Shown here: positions 11,740 to 22,723 of the stretch, piece by piece
Layout of the letters: each line of letters begins with the position of its first letter
How positions within the stretch are numbered: position 1 is the first letter of the stretch
From: Vespa crabro
Lineage: Eukaryota > Arthropoda > Insecta > Hymenoptera > Vespidae
Length of the DNA stretch: 64,000 bases
Assembly (NCBI RefSeq): GCF_910589235.1
Contig: NC_060956.1
Coordinates: 22,126,973 to 22,190,972 of the forward strand
Direction: 5' to 3'
Translations under genes and position numbers: made by a program
The notes under the pieces: model-generated
Told to the model about the DNA's origin: nothing
Databases searched by the model: none
What the model saw: only the letters and a program-made list of their open reading frames with translations

Positions 11740-12620
11740 TTGCATGTCAAGTTATTTAGCAATCGACGCCCGCTTGGCCATAGGGGAATTACGCAAAACT
11801 CGGGAAAAAATCTTTTAGAAACACTCGCTCTATGCAATTTTGTGATCTAAAATCGTTAAAGCGTGCAACAAAAATCCTTTCCTCATATTCTTCTTTCTCT
11901 TTTATCGTTACGTTTCATCAATTGAGAAGACGACTATCTCGCAAACCTAGCATGCGTCCGTTTCGACGATCGAGAGAGAATTTTATTTACGACCCATACA
12001 ACCCCATACGAGTAGTTGATATTTAAGGATGAGAACCGGTCGATAGATAGGGTTAGAGAAAATGCGACGAGTTCTATAAATAAATGTGATCGATGTATCC
12101 CGAAACAAGATTTATACTCCTCCTAATCTAAGAAGGTGCTCGTGTTATCACGTAATTTCCTTTTTGTCTCGCGACAAGTAATAAATCGAATAATCGAAGA
12201 AAGTTCGGAATACGTTCTTCCCATTGGATGACTGATCGAGAAAACCACACAAGTAATTAGCGAATGTATCTGCACAAATGATTTGCAAGTGATCATAAAC
12301 CAAGTTAGAACAAGGACGATATAAGTTGATTTATCGTTAAAAATCTTTTGTTTCGTCCCAAGGAGAGATTATAATGAAACGTTGAAATCGGTTCAAAGGA
12401 TTTATCACGTACGTGAAATATTTTTTCATTTCGACGACAACGCGAGTAATATTTTCGTGACCATTCAAACGACGGTCTAATTAGATTAAAAAAAAAAAGG
12501 CTAGTTGATTAGCGATCTCTCGGTAATTACGCTTTAAACGAGACGATCGACCTCGAGCAACTCTCCCTTTTTCTCTCTCCCTTGCGCGTTTTAGCAACTA
12601 TGTAAGAGTCCCTTTCTCGT
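11740..12620. other. AT-rich DNA, nothing recognised
   Basis: No gene, long repeat or palindrome was seen in this stretch. Confidence 0.5.
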
Positions 12621-12935
12621 AGTTAAACCGCGACCAATCATGGTTGTGTTTCGCATCGGCTCGTATCGATGTTAAGATTATGCTGCAGCATGTGGCCCCG
12701 AAGAGACGAGGACGTCCGTGACATTGTCGCGTTATGCAAGGACTCCTCGCCGAGGGCGCCATTCGACTCGGAGCAGACGTGCGTGACGAGCGTGGAAGGA
12801 CACGCGTCTAATAGTCAGTCGCGCGTCTGTCGAACTTGTCTTTCACGAAGAGTTCCGAGAGACAAGAGACGCGATACGTGCTTTATACGACGAGAGAACG
12901 AAACATTTTCGTCGTTAGCCGCTACACAACCATAG
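12620..12935. other. GC-rich block with 88-codon open frame, doubtful
   Basis: A CCAAT box lies near 12633. An ATG at 12669 opens 88 codons to TAG at 12933-12935, starting MLRLCCSMWP and carrying several cysteines. It is about 500 bases upstream of the mex-3 exon and in a different frame, with no domain recognised. It could be a promoter-proximal block, an upstream exon or chance. Confidence 0.15.
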
Positions 12936-12950
12936 AATATTTTGGATTTT

Positions 12951-13260
12951 CGAGAGAGAGAGAGAGAGAGAGAACTTGGTTCGAGATAAAAGGTGACGCC
13001 TTCTCGGTCTCTCTTCAGTCGTCGGCACACAGAAGGAGAGAGTGAACTGAATGAAAGAGTATGTGTGCGTGTTTGCGTGCGTGCGTGCGTGCATGCATGC
13101 GTACGTGTGTGTATGCGTGCGAGAAAGAGAGAGGGAGGAGGGAGGAAAGGTGAGAGAGAAGAGTGGTTCACCTGCATTGCTAGCATTGCGCCGGCTCAAG
13201 GCCAGAGTCTGAGAGAGAGAGAGAGAGAGAGAGAGAGCAGAACGGGTCGAGAGCTCCTCC
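12951..13260. repeat. GA and GTGC microsatellites upstream of mex-3 exon
   Basis: Contains (GA)n at 12951-12973, a GTGC/GTGT/GCAT compound tract at 13062-13120 and (GA)n at 13209-13238. They keep the frame open into the mex-3 exon but encode only Arg-Glu and Val-Cys-Arg repeats. Confidence 0.85.
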
Positions 13261-13406
13261 TTCGTCTTCTGCTTCTTCTTATTTTCCTCCTGTTTCTCCT
13301 TTTTCTCGTTGCGTCGACGTGGCTCGTCGACGAGCCGGCCATTATTCCCTGGGCCGGGTCATTTTCTGGCTCTACCTTGAAAACGCAAAGGGTATCCTCT
13401 AACGCT

Positions 13407-13431
13407 CACACGATTCTTCTTCTGATTGCAG
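13407..13431 (+). promoter_or_regulatory. 3' splice acceptor of the mex-3 terminal exon
   Basis: A pyrimidine-rich stretch (ATTCTTCTTCTGATTGCAG) ends in CAG at 13429-13431, directly before the KH1 codons. A second long CT-rich tract lies at 13256-13308. The position matches the intron known inside KH1 of animal MEX3 genes, between VGRQ and GCKIK. The reading frame stays open upstream of the acceptor, but that upstream peptide is low-complexity (GA repeat plus a leucine-rich pyrimidine tract) and has no KH1 similarity, which supports splicing here. Confidence 0.9.
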
Positions 13432-14435
13432 GCTGCAAGATCAAGGCTCTGCGGGCGAAAACGAACACGTACATAAAGACGCCTGTACGCGGCGAGGAGC
13501 CGGTGTTCGTGGTGACCGGACGTAAGGAGGACGTGGCGCGCGCCAAGCGCGAGATACTCTCCGCGGCGGAGCACTTTTCGCAGATCCGAGCATCGAGGAA
13601 GAGCACGTTGGGCGCGCTGCTGGGTGCACCGCCCGGTCCACCGGCCTCGGTGCCGGGACACGTGACGATCCAGGTACGAGTACCGTACAGAGTAGTAGGT
13701 CTGGTGGTAGGACCGAAGGGAGCGACGATCAAGAGGATTCAACATCAGACGCACACGTACATCGTGACGCCGAGTCGCGACAAGGAGCCTGTCTTCGAGG
13801 TTACGGGCCTCCCGGAAAGCGTGGAAGCTGCGAGACGCGAGATCGAGGGACACATCGCCCTTAGAACGGGCACCGGTCTGGCCGAGGAGGATCTCTTGGG
13901 TGCTTTGTGCCGTGGCGGCCTCGGCTCGATCCTCGGCTGTCTCGTACCACCTGGAACAACGCCCTGCAACGACTCCAATTCGAATTCGAACGACTCCAGC
14001 GGCGGCTTCTCCTCCAGCGGCAGCTGCAGCAGCTCCTCCAGCAGCTCCGGAGCACCGGGACTACACGATCTCGTAGCGATATGGGGAGCCGGCCTCGAGA
14101 GAGACGAGGGCCTCGGCGAGTCGCCCTCCTTCGAATCTCAGGCGGCCTCGGCCTCCTCCATTTGGTCATTTCCCGGCGTAGCGCTACCCTCGAGGCCCTC
14201 GCCTCCGGCATCGGCGAGTCCAGCGTCGCCGACGGATTCCCTTCTAGGAGGCGGTAGCGCCGGTGGCCGTCGCGAGTGCGTCGTATGCGGCGACAAGGAG
14301 GTCACCGCCGCCCTCGTGCCCTGTGGACACAATTTATTTTGTCTCGACTGCGGCAACAGGGTCTGCGAGAGCTCCACTCCGATGTGCCCCGTCTGCTCCA
14401 GGCCCGTTCTACAGGCGCTTCGCATCTTTTCATAA
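13432..14435 (+). CDS. mex-3: MEX-3 family RNA-binding RING protein, terminal coding exon
   Basis: This exon encodes about 334 residues. Seen: it opens in KH domain 1 at GCKIKALRAK, through the conserved TYIKTPVRGEEPVF and ending near FSQIRASR (exon residues 1-56). KH domain 2 follows (about 78-145) with the RNA-contacting GPKG loop at 94-97 and YIVTPSRDKEPVFEVTG. A Ser/Gly/Pro-rich linker (about 150-279) includes a run of serines. A C3HC4 RING ends the protein (Cys283, Cys286, Cys298, His300, Cys304, Cys307, Cys319, Cys322) and the last residues are RIFS, as in vertebrate MEX3 proteins. Known: MEX-3 proteins bind mRNA 3' UTRs and repress translation; the RING of the vertebrate forms is a ubiquitin ligase; in C. 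elegans and Tribolium mex-3 acts in early axis patterning, upstream of caudal-type genes. The start is a splice acceptor, not an ATG: the Gly codon is split (intron phase 1). The 5' coding exon is missing from the window. The exon is much more GC-rich at third positions than its surroundings. Stop TAA is at 14433-14435. Confidence 0.97.
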
Positions 14436-14709
14436 ACGGCCGCGTGCGCACCCGAGCGCACCCGAGCACAGCTCCCGCACGCTAACAAGCACGACGGACG
14501 CGCACAATCTCTCAATTCCACTGCTGCCAATAATCTCTTTAACGCGCCAGGAACGTTTCGATCTTTCTGATACGTCGTCTCGTTCCCAGTGCCCGATCGG
14601 ATACAACGAAGTCAGCTTTTAAGTTTTATCACGCAGACAGTAGAGAGCTAGTAAGAGAGAAAACGAGAGATAGATAGATAGATAGAGAGAGGGGGGAGAG
14701 AGAGAGAGC

Positions 14710-14741
<32 letters not shown>

Positions 14742-15063
14742 AATACGTAGACACTCTCATCGTCGTCGCGTCCTTCTCTTCCAGTCTTAATGCGTAGCTT
14801 TTCGCCTTCGAAAAGTATCGACTCGGTCCTACGCGTATGACCTCCTTCAAGGAACTTTGTCTCCGCTACTTCACCAACTATCGGAAAACTTTCGACGGAG
14901 AGCTTCTCTTTTTCCTTCGAACAGTTTTATTTATTCTTGACGATCTCGTCTCGGCTTCCATCCTTCTTCGAGCGTTTGAACGAAAATCGTACTCGCTCGG
15001 ATCTGTTTCACGTTTCGACGAAATTTTCTTTCATTCTCAATAATATGTCGGTCGAGTTAATTA
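14436..15063 (+). other. mex-3: proximal 3' UTR of mex-3 (inferred)
   Basis: This is the sequence between the mex-3 stop codon and the first AATAAA. It is GC-rich for about 150 bases and then becomes AT-rich. It contains the GA/GATA tract at 14666-14742. No further coding similarity is visible. The real 3' end may be much farther right, because many A-rich hexamers follow. Confidence 0.5.
14666..14742. repeat. (GATA)n/(GA)n compound repeat
   Basis: Three GATA units and then GA repeats with a G6 interruption, within the inferred 3' UTR of mex-3. Confidence 0.9.
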
Positions 15064-15074
15064 AATAAAATAAA
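15064..15074 (+). terminator. first candidate poly(A) signals after mex-3
   Basis: Two overlapping AATAAA hexamers (15064-15069 and 15069-15074) lie about 630 bases after the stop. They are the first perfect poly(A) signals downstream. AT-rich DNA contains many chance hexamers (others near 17.56, 20.17 and 20.25 kb), so use of this one is a guess. Confidence 0.3.
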
Positions 15075-15417
15075 TATTTTCCGAGCGAGTTTCGCGAATC
15101 AAAGAACGCGTGAAAAACCTTTTCAATGGGACAACGATTAGTCGAATGTGTGCCATTTTAAACGCGATCACGTTCAACAGAATACTTCTTCCAGTATTTT
15201 TCAAAATCGGCAACGTGCCTTCGACGACGATATTTAAAAGAAAAAATAATAAACAACATTAACGCCAGAAATCTCGAAATGTTCGATCTCGTTCCGTCGT
15301 CGAAGGCACGCGATCGTTATTTCGAGGTTTCACGCGAAATGCTGCGTAGCTAATGGATATAATTCCGGAGAATGATCATTAAAGTTGAATACGAAGCGAA
15401 GGACGACGTGAGAGTGA

Positions 15418-15427
15418 AAGAGGGAGG

Positions 15428-15470
<43 letters not shown>

Positions 15471-15480
15471 TAAGAGAGAG
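15418..15480. repeat. (GA)n microsatellite
   Basis: GGGA units leading into about 40 bases of GA. Confidence 0.9.
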
Positions 15481-15647
15481 AACAAGAGAGAAATATATTC
15501 TACGAACGGAGAACGATGCTTACGTGTCTCTCAAAGCGCAACATAGCTCGTACGACGACTCGTAAAACGCGCTTGTTCCACCTGGCATCCCTCGCTACTA
15601 AGAGTATTATCTTACATTTATATAAGCAAAATAGCAATTAAAGTAAT

Positions 15648-15649
<2 letters not shown>

Positions 15650-15699
<50 letters not shown>

Positions 15700-15759
15700 T
15701 TGATATATTAATAATAATAGTAATAATATTAATATATTAAAAATATATAAATATATGAA

Positions 15760-15791
<32 letters not shown>

Positions 15792-15822
15792 CATATGTAT
15801 ATGTATATATATATATGTATGT
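15650..15822. repeat. (AAT)n then (TA)n
   Basis: About 16 AAT units (15650-15697), AT-rich spacer, then TA/TACA repeats (15758-15822). Confidence 0.9.
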
Positions 15823-16388
15823 GGTGATCCGACGAGCTCGACGATGCGCGCATGCGTGTACTCGTCGGCCTCGGCGAACGCGAATGATATTTTATTGAGA
15901 TGTAGATTTTGTATTTTTCGCGCGTTTTAACGACGGGACGATGGGTGGTTCGATCGAGTTGTTACGAGCGTTCATTTAACGAATAACGATATAATAATGT
16001 AGTAATATTGATAACATTAATAATAATAACAATAATAGTAATTATAATATTTCTAGTAATAATAATAAGAATAATAATAATGAAAATAAGTTTGAGAGAA
16101 AGAGAACAACAGGAGAAAATGGAGCGTAGAGAGGTATCGTAGGCATCGACTTCCAAGCGAGCAAAAAAGTTGGGTATTCGTGATAGTGATTGAGCTTTTC
16201 AAATAAGAGAAAGAATTTTTGAAAAATGAATCACATTTTAAGCGTAGACTTGCGCATACGTAGCTTTTTTTCAAGAGGCATAATTATTATATTACAGTGC
16301 ATTATATTATATAGACGTATATACGGAAACTATATGCATATAAACTTATATAGATATATACATATATAATATGTGTCACTATATTGCG
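15823..16388. other. AT-rich DNA with short GC patch
   Basis: A GC-richer patch at 15825-15890 is followed by degenerate AAT repeats (about 16000-16085). No gene seen. Confidence 0.5.
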
Positions 16389-16527
16389 CTCTCTCTCTTA
16401 CTCTCTCTCTCTCTCTCTTTCTCACTCTCACTCTCTCTCTTTTTCTCTCTATCTATCCACTTATCTATCTACTTATCTATCTATCTATCGATATATATAT
16501 ATACCCTCTAATCCTTTGTCTCTCTCC

Positions 16528-16565
<38 letters not shown>

Positions 16566-16607
16566 ATCTCTAGCTCTATCTCTCTATCTCTCTCTCTAAC
16601 TCTCTCC
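16389..16607. repeat. (CT)n/(CTAT)n compound repeat
   Basis: About 220 bases of CT, ATCT and TA repeats. It is the longest CT-type array in the window. Confidence 0.9.
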
Positions 16608-17028
16608 AAACAAGACGCAATCCCGTTAGGGGAAACACGAGGGCCTCTTTCGCCCTGAATCTGAATTCGTTCTTTTGATTTCGAGAGTAAACACGCGTCT
16701 TTGCGTTCTTTTTTCCGCAACTTGCTTCTTTCTTTCTGCGACTTTGCACGGAAAAGATCGAAAAAAGAAGTTCGATGCAGTCAGTTCGAATTCGTTTCGC
16801 GAAAAGAATCAATGATTCATATAATTGACGATTAACCTTTTTCAATATGTTCCGCATACGATTAGCCCTGCGAAAGGAAAAAGAAACGAAGCTTCAACGT
16901 CGTTATCTTTTTTCATTTTCTGTCGACGAGAGCCGCTCGTCGTCGAATGTTGCCATTTGTTCATTTTCGCGTCGAACAAAAATAGTGATACGCTTCGGTC
17001 GCAGCTCCGAAACACAAGTCGAGATTTC

Positions 17029-17037
17029 TATATATAT

Positions 17038-17092
<55 letters not shown>

Positions 17093-17165
17093 TAAATAAA
17101 TATTATGTTGCATATAACGTATATTATATAAATACATACATATGCATATATGTATGTATATAAAC
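17029..17165. repeat. (TA)n array and AT-rich tail
   Basis: Near-pure TA to 17095, then degenerate ATACATAC sequence. Confidence 0.9.
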
Positions 17166-17963
17166 ACAGAAACACGGGCACACATAAGTAGATGTGTTTA
17201 TCATCCACCGAGGGCGGATAAAAAACGAAGATATATTTTCTAATCGCTCGAGCCGAACACGCTCCTGCTTAGTTTTTCTTCTAACTTTTTGTTCTTCGCT
17301 TCGAGGTGTCTTTCTTTATTTTCTAATTCTTTCTTTTTTCTTTTTTTTTTTTTTTCCTTTTTCTTTTCTTTTTTCATTTCTACATAAATCATCTTCGTTC
17401 ATTTGTCCGCCGTGCGTTTTCTTTTCGTATTATATTCGCGATTTATATATTATAACGCGTAGCATCGTTCACTTATATCGTTCTCTTCTTTCTTAATTCT
17501 TCCTTCGAACGCGTTCTCGTAACTTATCTAGCTGACGTTTACACTCAAGTGAAGAAAAAATAAAAAAAAAAAAAGGACAAGAAATTTCTCCTTTATTCGT
17601 ACACGAATACACGCAAACAACACACGTACACGCGCGCACAGATGACCCGAAGGAGACACTCATAGATAGATGAGAACGTTATATTAGACAACCTTGAGAC
17701 TCCGAACGAATGCTTACACACATGTATACATACAAATACAAAAACTTATATTTATATATTATAAACGACGCTCACATAAGAGAGAAAAAGTTTTATTATA
17801 TTTAAGTTCGTGGCAAAGCAAATTCTATATTTTTTCTATGTTAAGTATAAAGGAGATTAATGAAGAAAAAAAGAAGAAAACAGAAGAATAAATGCGTAAA
17901 GAAAGGTTCTGTGACGACGCGTACACATATATATTATATTATTATATTATATTATATTATATG

Positions 17964-17994
<31 letters not shown>

Positions 17995-19159
17995 CATATA
18001 CATATAAAAAAGATATATTTATAGGTATTCTCTTTAGCATAACTACGTTCCGAATCGCGCGGAATCTAGCTGTCGGTGAGCGCACGTGTGCAAGCACGCG
18101 TGCACACGTCGACGGATGGATCTCGTGTGACAGATAATCTATCTTAACGCAAACGCGAAGAGCTCGCTTTGAAAAAGTCTGATCCAGAAATTGAAATACG
18201 GTGGTTCTTCGTTTCGAAGGGAAGGTAATCCGCGTTTTAATGGAAATATCGAGATGGAAGACGAGCTTTTTCGTATGATACGCGGCCATTAAGATCGTGC
18301 ACGCGTTCGTGTATATATTATATCGTGTGCTCTCGAAATACATATATGTAATATATAACAGCAAAAAACACCACACAACACATTCGATCACATACAGATA
18401 CAGATATTCACATATACGCATAGAGAAGCGTTCGTATATATTACATTTAGGCGAATATGTATGGAGTGACTAGTAGTCGATATAACATATAAAATGAGCG
18501 GAAGAATTTACGATTACATCTTATTATTTAACGAAGAAGCGTCTTCAAAAACGAAAGTGAAACGCGGTATTAATTACCGCGAGACAGGAGAAATGGTAGA
18601 GAAAGAAAATAGAACAAAATCTACCGAAGGGAGATCGTAGGAGGCGGTTTATTGGTACGGTTGCCAGAACTCGGAGCGTGGCGGGAAATTCAAAACGTCG
18701 ACGCGCTTCACGAAGGGTGTCCGAGGGAGAGAAGTAGAGAGAAACAGAGAAATAGACAAAGGAAGAGACGAAAAGAAGGAGAAAATGGAAGAACAACAAT
18801 AGTACATTGACGCAATAAAGAGAGCCGTTAAACTACAAATTGGGCAACGACTCGTTTGCGTTCACTCTGTCGACAAAAGTGCCGAGAGAGATTATTTCTA
18901 CCAACGTAAGTTCTCTCGAATGTTTCATTCGATTTTTACTTTGGTTTTTTTTCTTTTCTTTTTTTTTCTCGGAATTTCACCTCTTTTCAAAAAAAAACAA
19001 ATCTTTTCGCGCGTTCGAGGGACACTTTGTCGTACGTAATCGATTAAAATTCAATAGGGTTGCGGCAAAACACGAATGGACGAACGGTGTAGTTTTCGAC
19101 TAACAATTATTCTTATCGTTATTGCTATTCCCTATTATTACTACTAACACCATGATGAT
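17166..19159. other. AT-rich gene-poor DNA
   Basis: Contains T-rich tracts (17330-17380, 18940-18970), a TA array (17930-18008) and a short GC-richer patch at 18060-18130. No gene seen. Confidence 0.5.
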
Positions 19160-19385
19160 TATTATTATTTTATTATCTTTTTTTCGTATTATTATTATTA
19201 TTATCATCATTATTACTATCATTATTATCATTATTATTATTATTATTATTACTACTATTATTACTATTATTATTATTATTATTATTATTTCATTATCTTA
19301 TTATATTTTCTTGTATTATTATTATAATCATCATTATCATTATTATTATTGCTACTAATATTACTATTATTAATATTATTGCCGT
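19160..19385. repeat. long degenerate (ATT)n array
   Basis: About 225 bases of ATT with ATC and ACT variants. It is the largest trinucleotide array in the window. Confidence 0.9.
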
Positions 19386-20007
19386 TACAATAGCACAAAA
19401 GGATTGTCGAGAACCTCCGCTAGACTTTGGGACGACTCTGCTGAATTAAAGAAACACATAAACGATACTACGCGCATTATAATCAAGCAGCCTTCACTTT
19501 GGCCGAGGTTCTGGCATCGCGTAGACACCGTTCTTGTCGTTTTCGTAGTTCGTAATCGTTTCCTTGCAAAGATAATCTCTCTTTCTCTGGACCCTGTCGC
19601 GTTCTAGGTCCCATCTACGGAAAGAGGTGTTCGACGAAGGAGAGAAATTCTCGAAATTAGAATGAGAAGAGGGAAGGAGGAAGAGCGTTCGAACTTCGTC
19701 CTCGGCTCGCGAAATCGTCCTTTGTCGATAAGGACAAAGCGAAGAGCGGGAGAACATTCGTACGAACTATTGTGCCATACGTAAATCAAAAGCCTATTTC
19801 TCGTCGTTGTTAATGTGAAGTCAAGTTCGAGTCGAAGTTTGCGGAACATTCGGAAATTCCGATTTTCTCCGCAGTGTGTTTTTCCCGCACAGCCATTGTC
19901 CTTTTTAAACCGCGAGGGGCCATTTCGCGAACGCAGGATACCGACGTAGGAATGGGCGCACGATCGCGAAAGAGGGCCACGTCTACGCGAGACGTTGTTT
20001 AATTTAA

Positions 20008-20043
<36 letters not shown>

Positions 20044-20925
20044 AAAGAAAAAAAACAGAAAAAACGGAAAAAACGACAAAAAACACAGAGAAAAAAGGGC
20101 GAAGGAAGCACGTTAGATGGGAGACCTCGTGACTAAGGCTAAATGAATATAATAACTGTAAATGTAAAAATAAAAAGACGTAAAGTTTAATGATTATTAA
20201 TAGCCCATTGGCTGTGACCGATAACTGCCATTTTCGTAAAGCAAAAGTTAAAAAATAAAAACTAATAAAGCGTGAAGCAAGTCATTAAGAGAAATGAAAA
20301 CGAAAGTAACACAAAAAAAAAAGAAAGAGAGGAAGAGAAAAAAAAAAGAAGAATCACAGGACGAAAAAACTATCGACGCAAAACCACATGCACTTACACA
20401 TGCACCGTATTACAGGATAGAGAAACTAAAAAGACGGATCAATATGTAGTCTACAGGTAGAAGCCAAGAATGATCGAGAAGAACGTTGAATTTTATTGAT
20501 GGAAAAGTGAAAGATCTTCCTGAAGCAAGAGAAGGATCGATTTATAGGGCGAAGAAATCGAACGTAGCGTTGACATTTTAATGTAAACTGCCTGTAACAC
20601 CCACTCTTAGCCCCACCATCCTTCGAATTTCATAATGAGGGGGCAGTGATCGACGCAATGAGAAACGAGAAAGAGAGATAGAAAAAAAAATGAAAATAAG
20701 TGTAAAGAAAAAAAATAAAGAAAAAAAGAAGAGAAACTATGCGAGGTTAAAGGATGTGAGGCACACACCCACACGACGATACATATCTCAGAGAATAATA
20801 ACTACACGTAAGGGAGATTAATAGGGATTTAAATAGATGGCAAAGTAATAAAAGGAACTTAAAAAATGAAACAGAGGATGCATATAGAGTTAATAATAAT
20901 TTAATTATAGAGCTATTGAAACTTA
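19386..20925. other. AT-rich DNA with A-rich tracts and possible poly(A) signals
   Basis: Includes an AAT plus A-rich tract at 20009-20096 and AATAAA hexamers near 20171 and 20253 that could serve a long mex-3 3' UTR. It also contains CAGGTAG at 20454-20460, the Zelda-type heptamer, as a single copy. No gene seen. Confidence 0.45.
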
Positions 20926-20995
20926 TATATACATATATATAAATATATATATACATATATACATATATACATACACATAAGTATGAATACGAATA

Positions 20996-21044
<49 letters not shown>

Positions 21045-21057
21045 ATGTATATATATG

Positions 21058-21095
<38 letters not shown>

Positions 21096-21122
21096 TAAAT
21101 TCATATATAAATAAATACACAA

Positions 21123-21163
<41 letters not shown>
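20926..21163. repeat. (TA)n array followed by (AC)n
   Basis: TA-rich repeats to about 21120 with TATG/TACA variants, then about 16 AC units at 21130-21162. Confidence 0.9.
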
Positions 21164-21168
<5 letters not shown>

Positions 21169-21464
21169 AAAGAGACAAAAAATGACCGTTGTTGCTTAAT
21201 TTAACTCTATTTACTATATGATTATATTCTATTGAATAGGTATATTCGATTTTTATTATTATTATTATTAAAATTATTATGATTATATTATAATTAGTTA
21301 TTATTGTCATAACTATTATTATTAGACCGTATATACATATAGATATTGTATTTAATGTAGCAGTTTTAATTGTGCATTGTAGATCGTATTTTTTGGTACC
21401 GGAGCACACCGTCTTCTTCCCTCGATAATCGGCTCGTAGCTTATCTCTTTAGAGCATTTTCTCT

Positions 21465-21563
21465 TCCCTTTTTTCCTTCTTCTCCACCTCTTCCTCCTTC
21501 TCCTCCTCTTCCTCCTTCTCCTCCTCCTCTTCCTCCGTCTCCTCTTCCTCCTTTTTCTTCTTT
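21465..21563. repeat. pyrimidine minisatellite
   Basis: Degenerate tandem TCCTCCTCTTCC-type units over about 100 bases. Strict strand asymmetry (pure C/T on plus) makes it able to form triplex DNA. Confidence 0.8.
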
Positions 21564-22188
21564 CCAAGATGGCATGCGAAGATCCGAGGGAAAACTGTGC
21601 GAAAACGGACCGAGTTAAAATCCGAGCAGCTAATTGTAAAAAAACGGCTCGCGTCCGAATTTCGATTTCTAGTGCTTTCAACGTGTATACGCTTTTTATC
21701 TTCACCTTCTTCTTCGCGTTCGTTTTACCTTGTTCGATTTTTTTTCTTTTTTCTTTTTCAATCTTTTTTTTTTATCACTAATTTTTGTTGTTTTTTTTTT
21801 TTCTTTTTTTTTTTTCTTTTCCATTTACCAAACCAACTTCCACACGTTTCCATTCTGCAAGCTATAAAATGAGTAGTGATCGGATATGAGTGAGAAAGTT
21901 CGAATATCTAATATATTATTATATACATGTATATTACAAAAAAAAAATATATATATATATATACACACATATAATATAAAAATATATAATAACACGTAGA
22001 ATATGTTCGTACTTTGCGAATAAAGATATAAGGGCCATGCGTTCGGGGGTGTACCAAGCGATAATTACGTTCGATCATAGCGTTACGCGAGATACATATA
22101 CTTGGACACGCATACATATATCTACACATTATGCTCATACTTGGTTCGGAGGCGACGTTCGAACGCCTTACCATGTGAATTTACTTAC

Positions 22189-22574
22189 CTCCACTTAATT
22201 AACTTGAATTTTTCTTGATAATGGAATAAGTCGTAATCGCCGATCGAAGAGTAGAAAACGTCGAAAGATCGATTAAAAGAAAGTGGTGAAAAGGCGATCG
22301 ATTCGTGTTCGATCGAGGCGATTACGACGGTCACTCTCTCAGCCCACAATCTCGATCTCAGAAAAGAAAATGAAGAAGAAGAATAGGAAAAGGATAAAAA
22401 AAGGGCTCTTTCCACGTGCTTCGACTCGAAAGCGGCCTTTTTTATTTCGTCCTTCCTCTCGCCATCGAAGAGGAATACTCGACGAAGATAGACGAGGTAC
22501 GAAGGGTCGCCGCCGTCAGCCCTTACTCGAGTATTCTCTCGAAGAACATTCTTCCTTTTTCGTTCCTTCGTCAT
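22189..22574 (-). CDS. doubtful minus-strand exon ending at a consensus donor
   Basis: A minus-strand frame from an ATG at 22574 stays open for about 128 codons and ends at ...KLIKW, where the DNA reads AAGTGGAG|GTAAGTAAA, an excellent 5' splice donor (intron would begin at 22188). The stop seen by simple translation is inside that donor, as expected for an exon. The plus strand is also open here, and the sequence is TCGA-rich, which lowers stop frequency in all frames. No domain is recognised. Confidence 0.15.
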
Positions 22575-22689
22575 CGCGAACAGTAAGAAATGAATATTGT
22601 CTACTTTATCAGGCACGATCCGAGAATGGCAACCGCTTCGAGACTTGAGAATCAGTATTTCGATATAGATATATATATATATAAATAAA

Positions 22690-22723
<34 letters not shown>

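Noticed and set aside
16389..16607. Long open frames of Leu-Ser, Arg-Glu, Ile-Tyr and similar repeats here and across the window
   Set aside because: They are translations of CT, GA, TA and AAT microsatellites and many need non-ATG starts.
18841..18906. Short protein-like stretch ending in AAC|GTAAGT
   Set aside because: It lacks an ATG and a credible acceptor; the donor alone is not enough.
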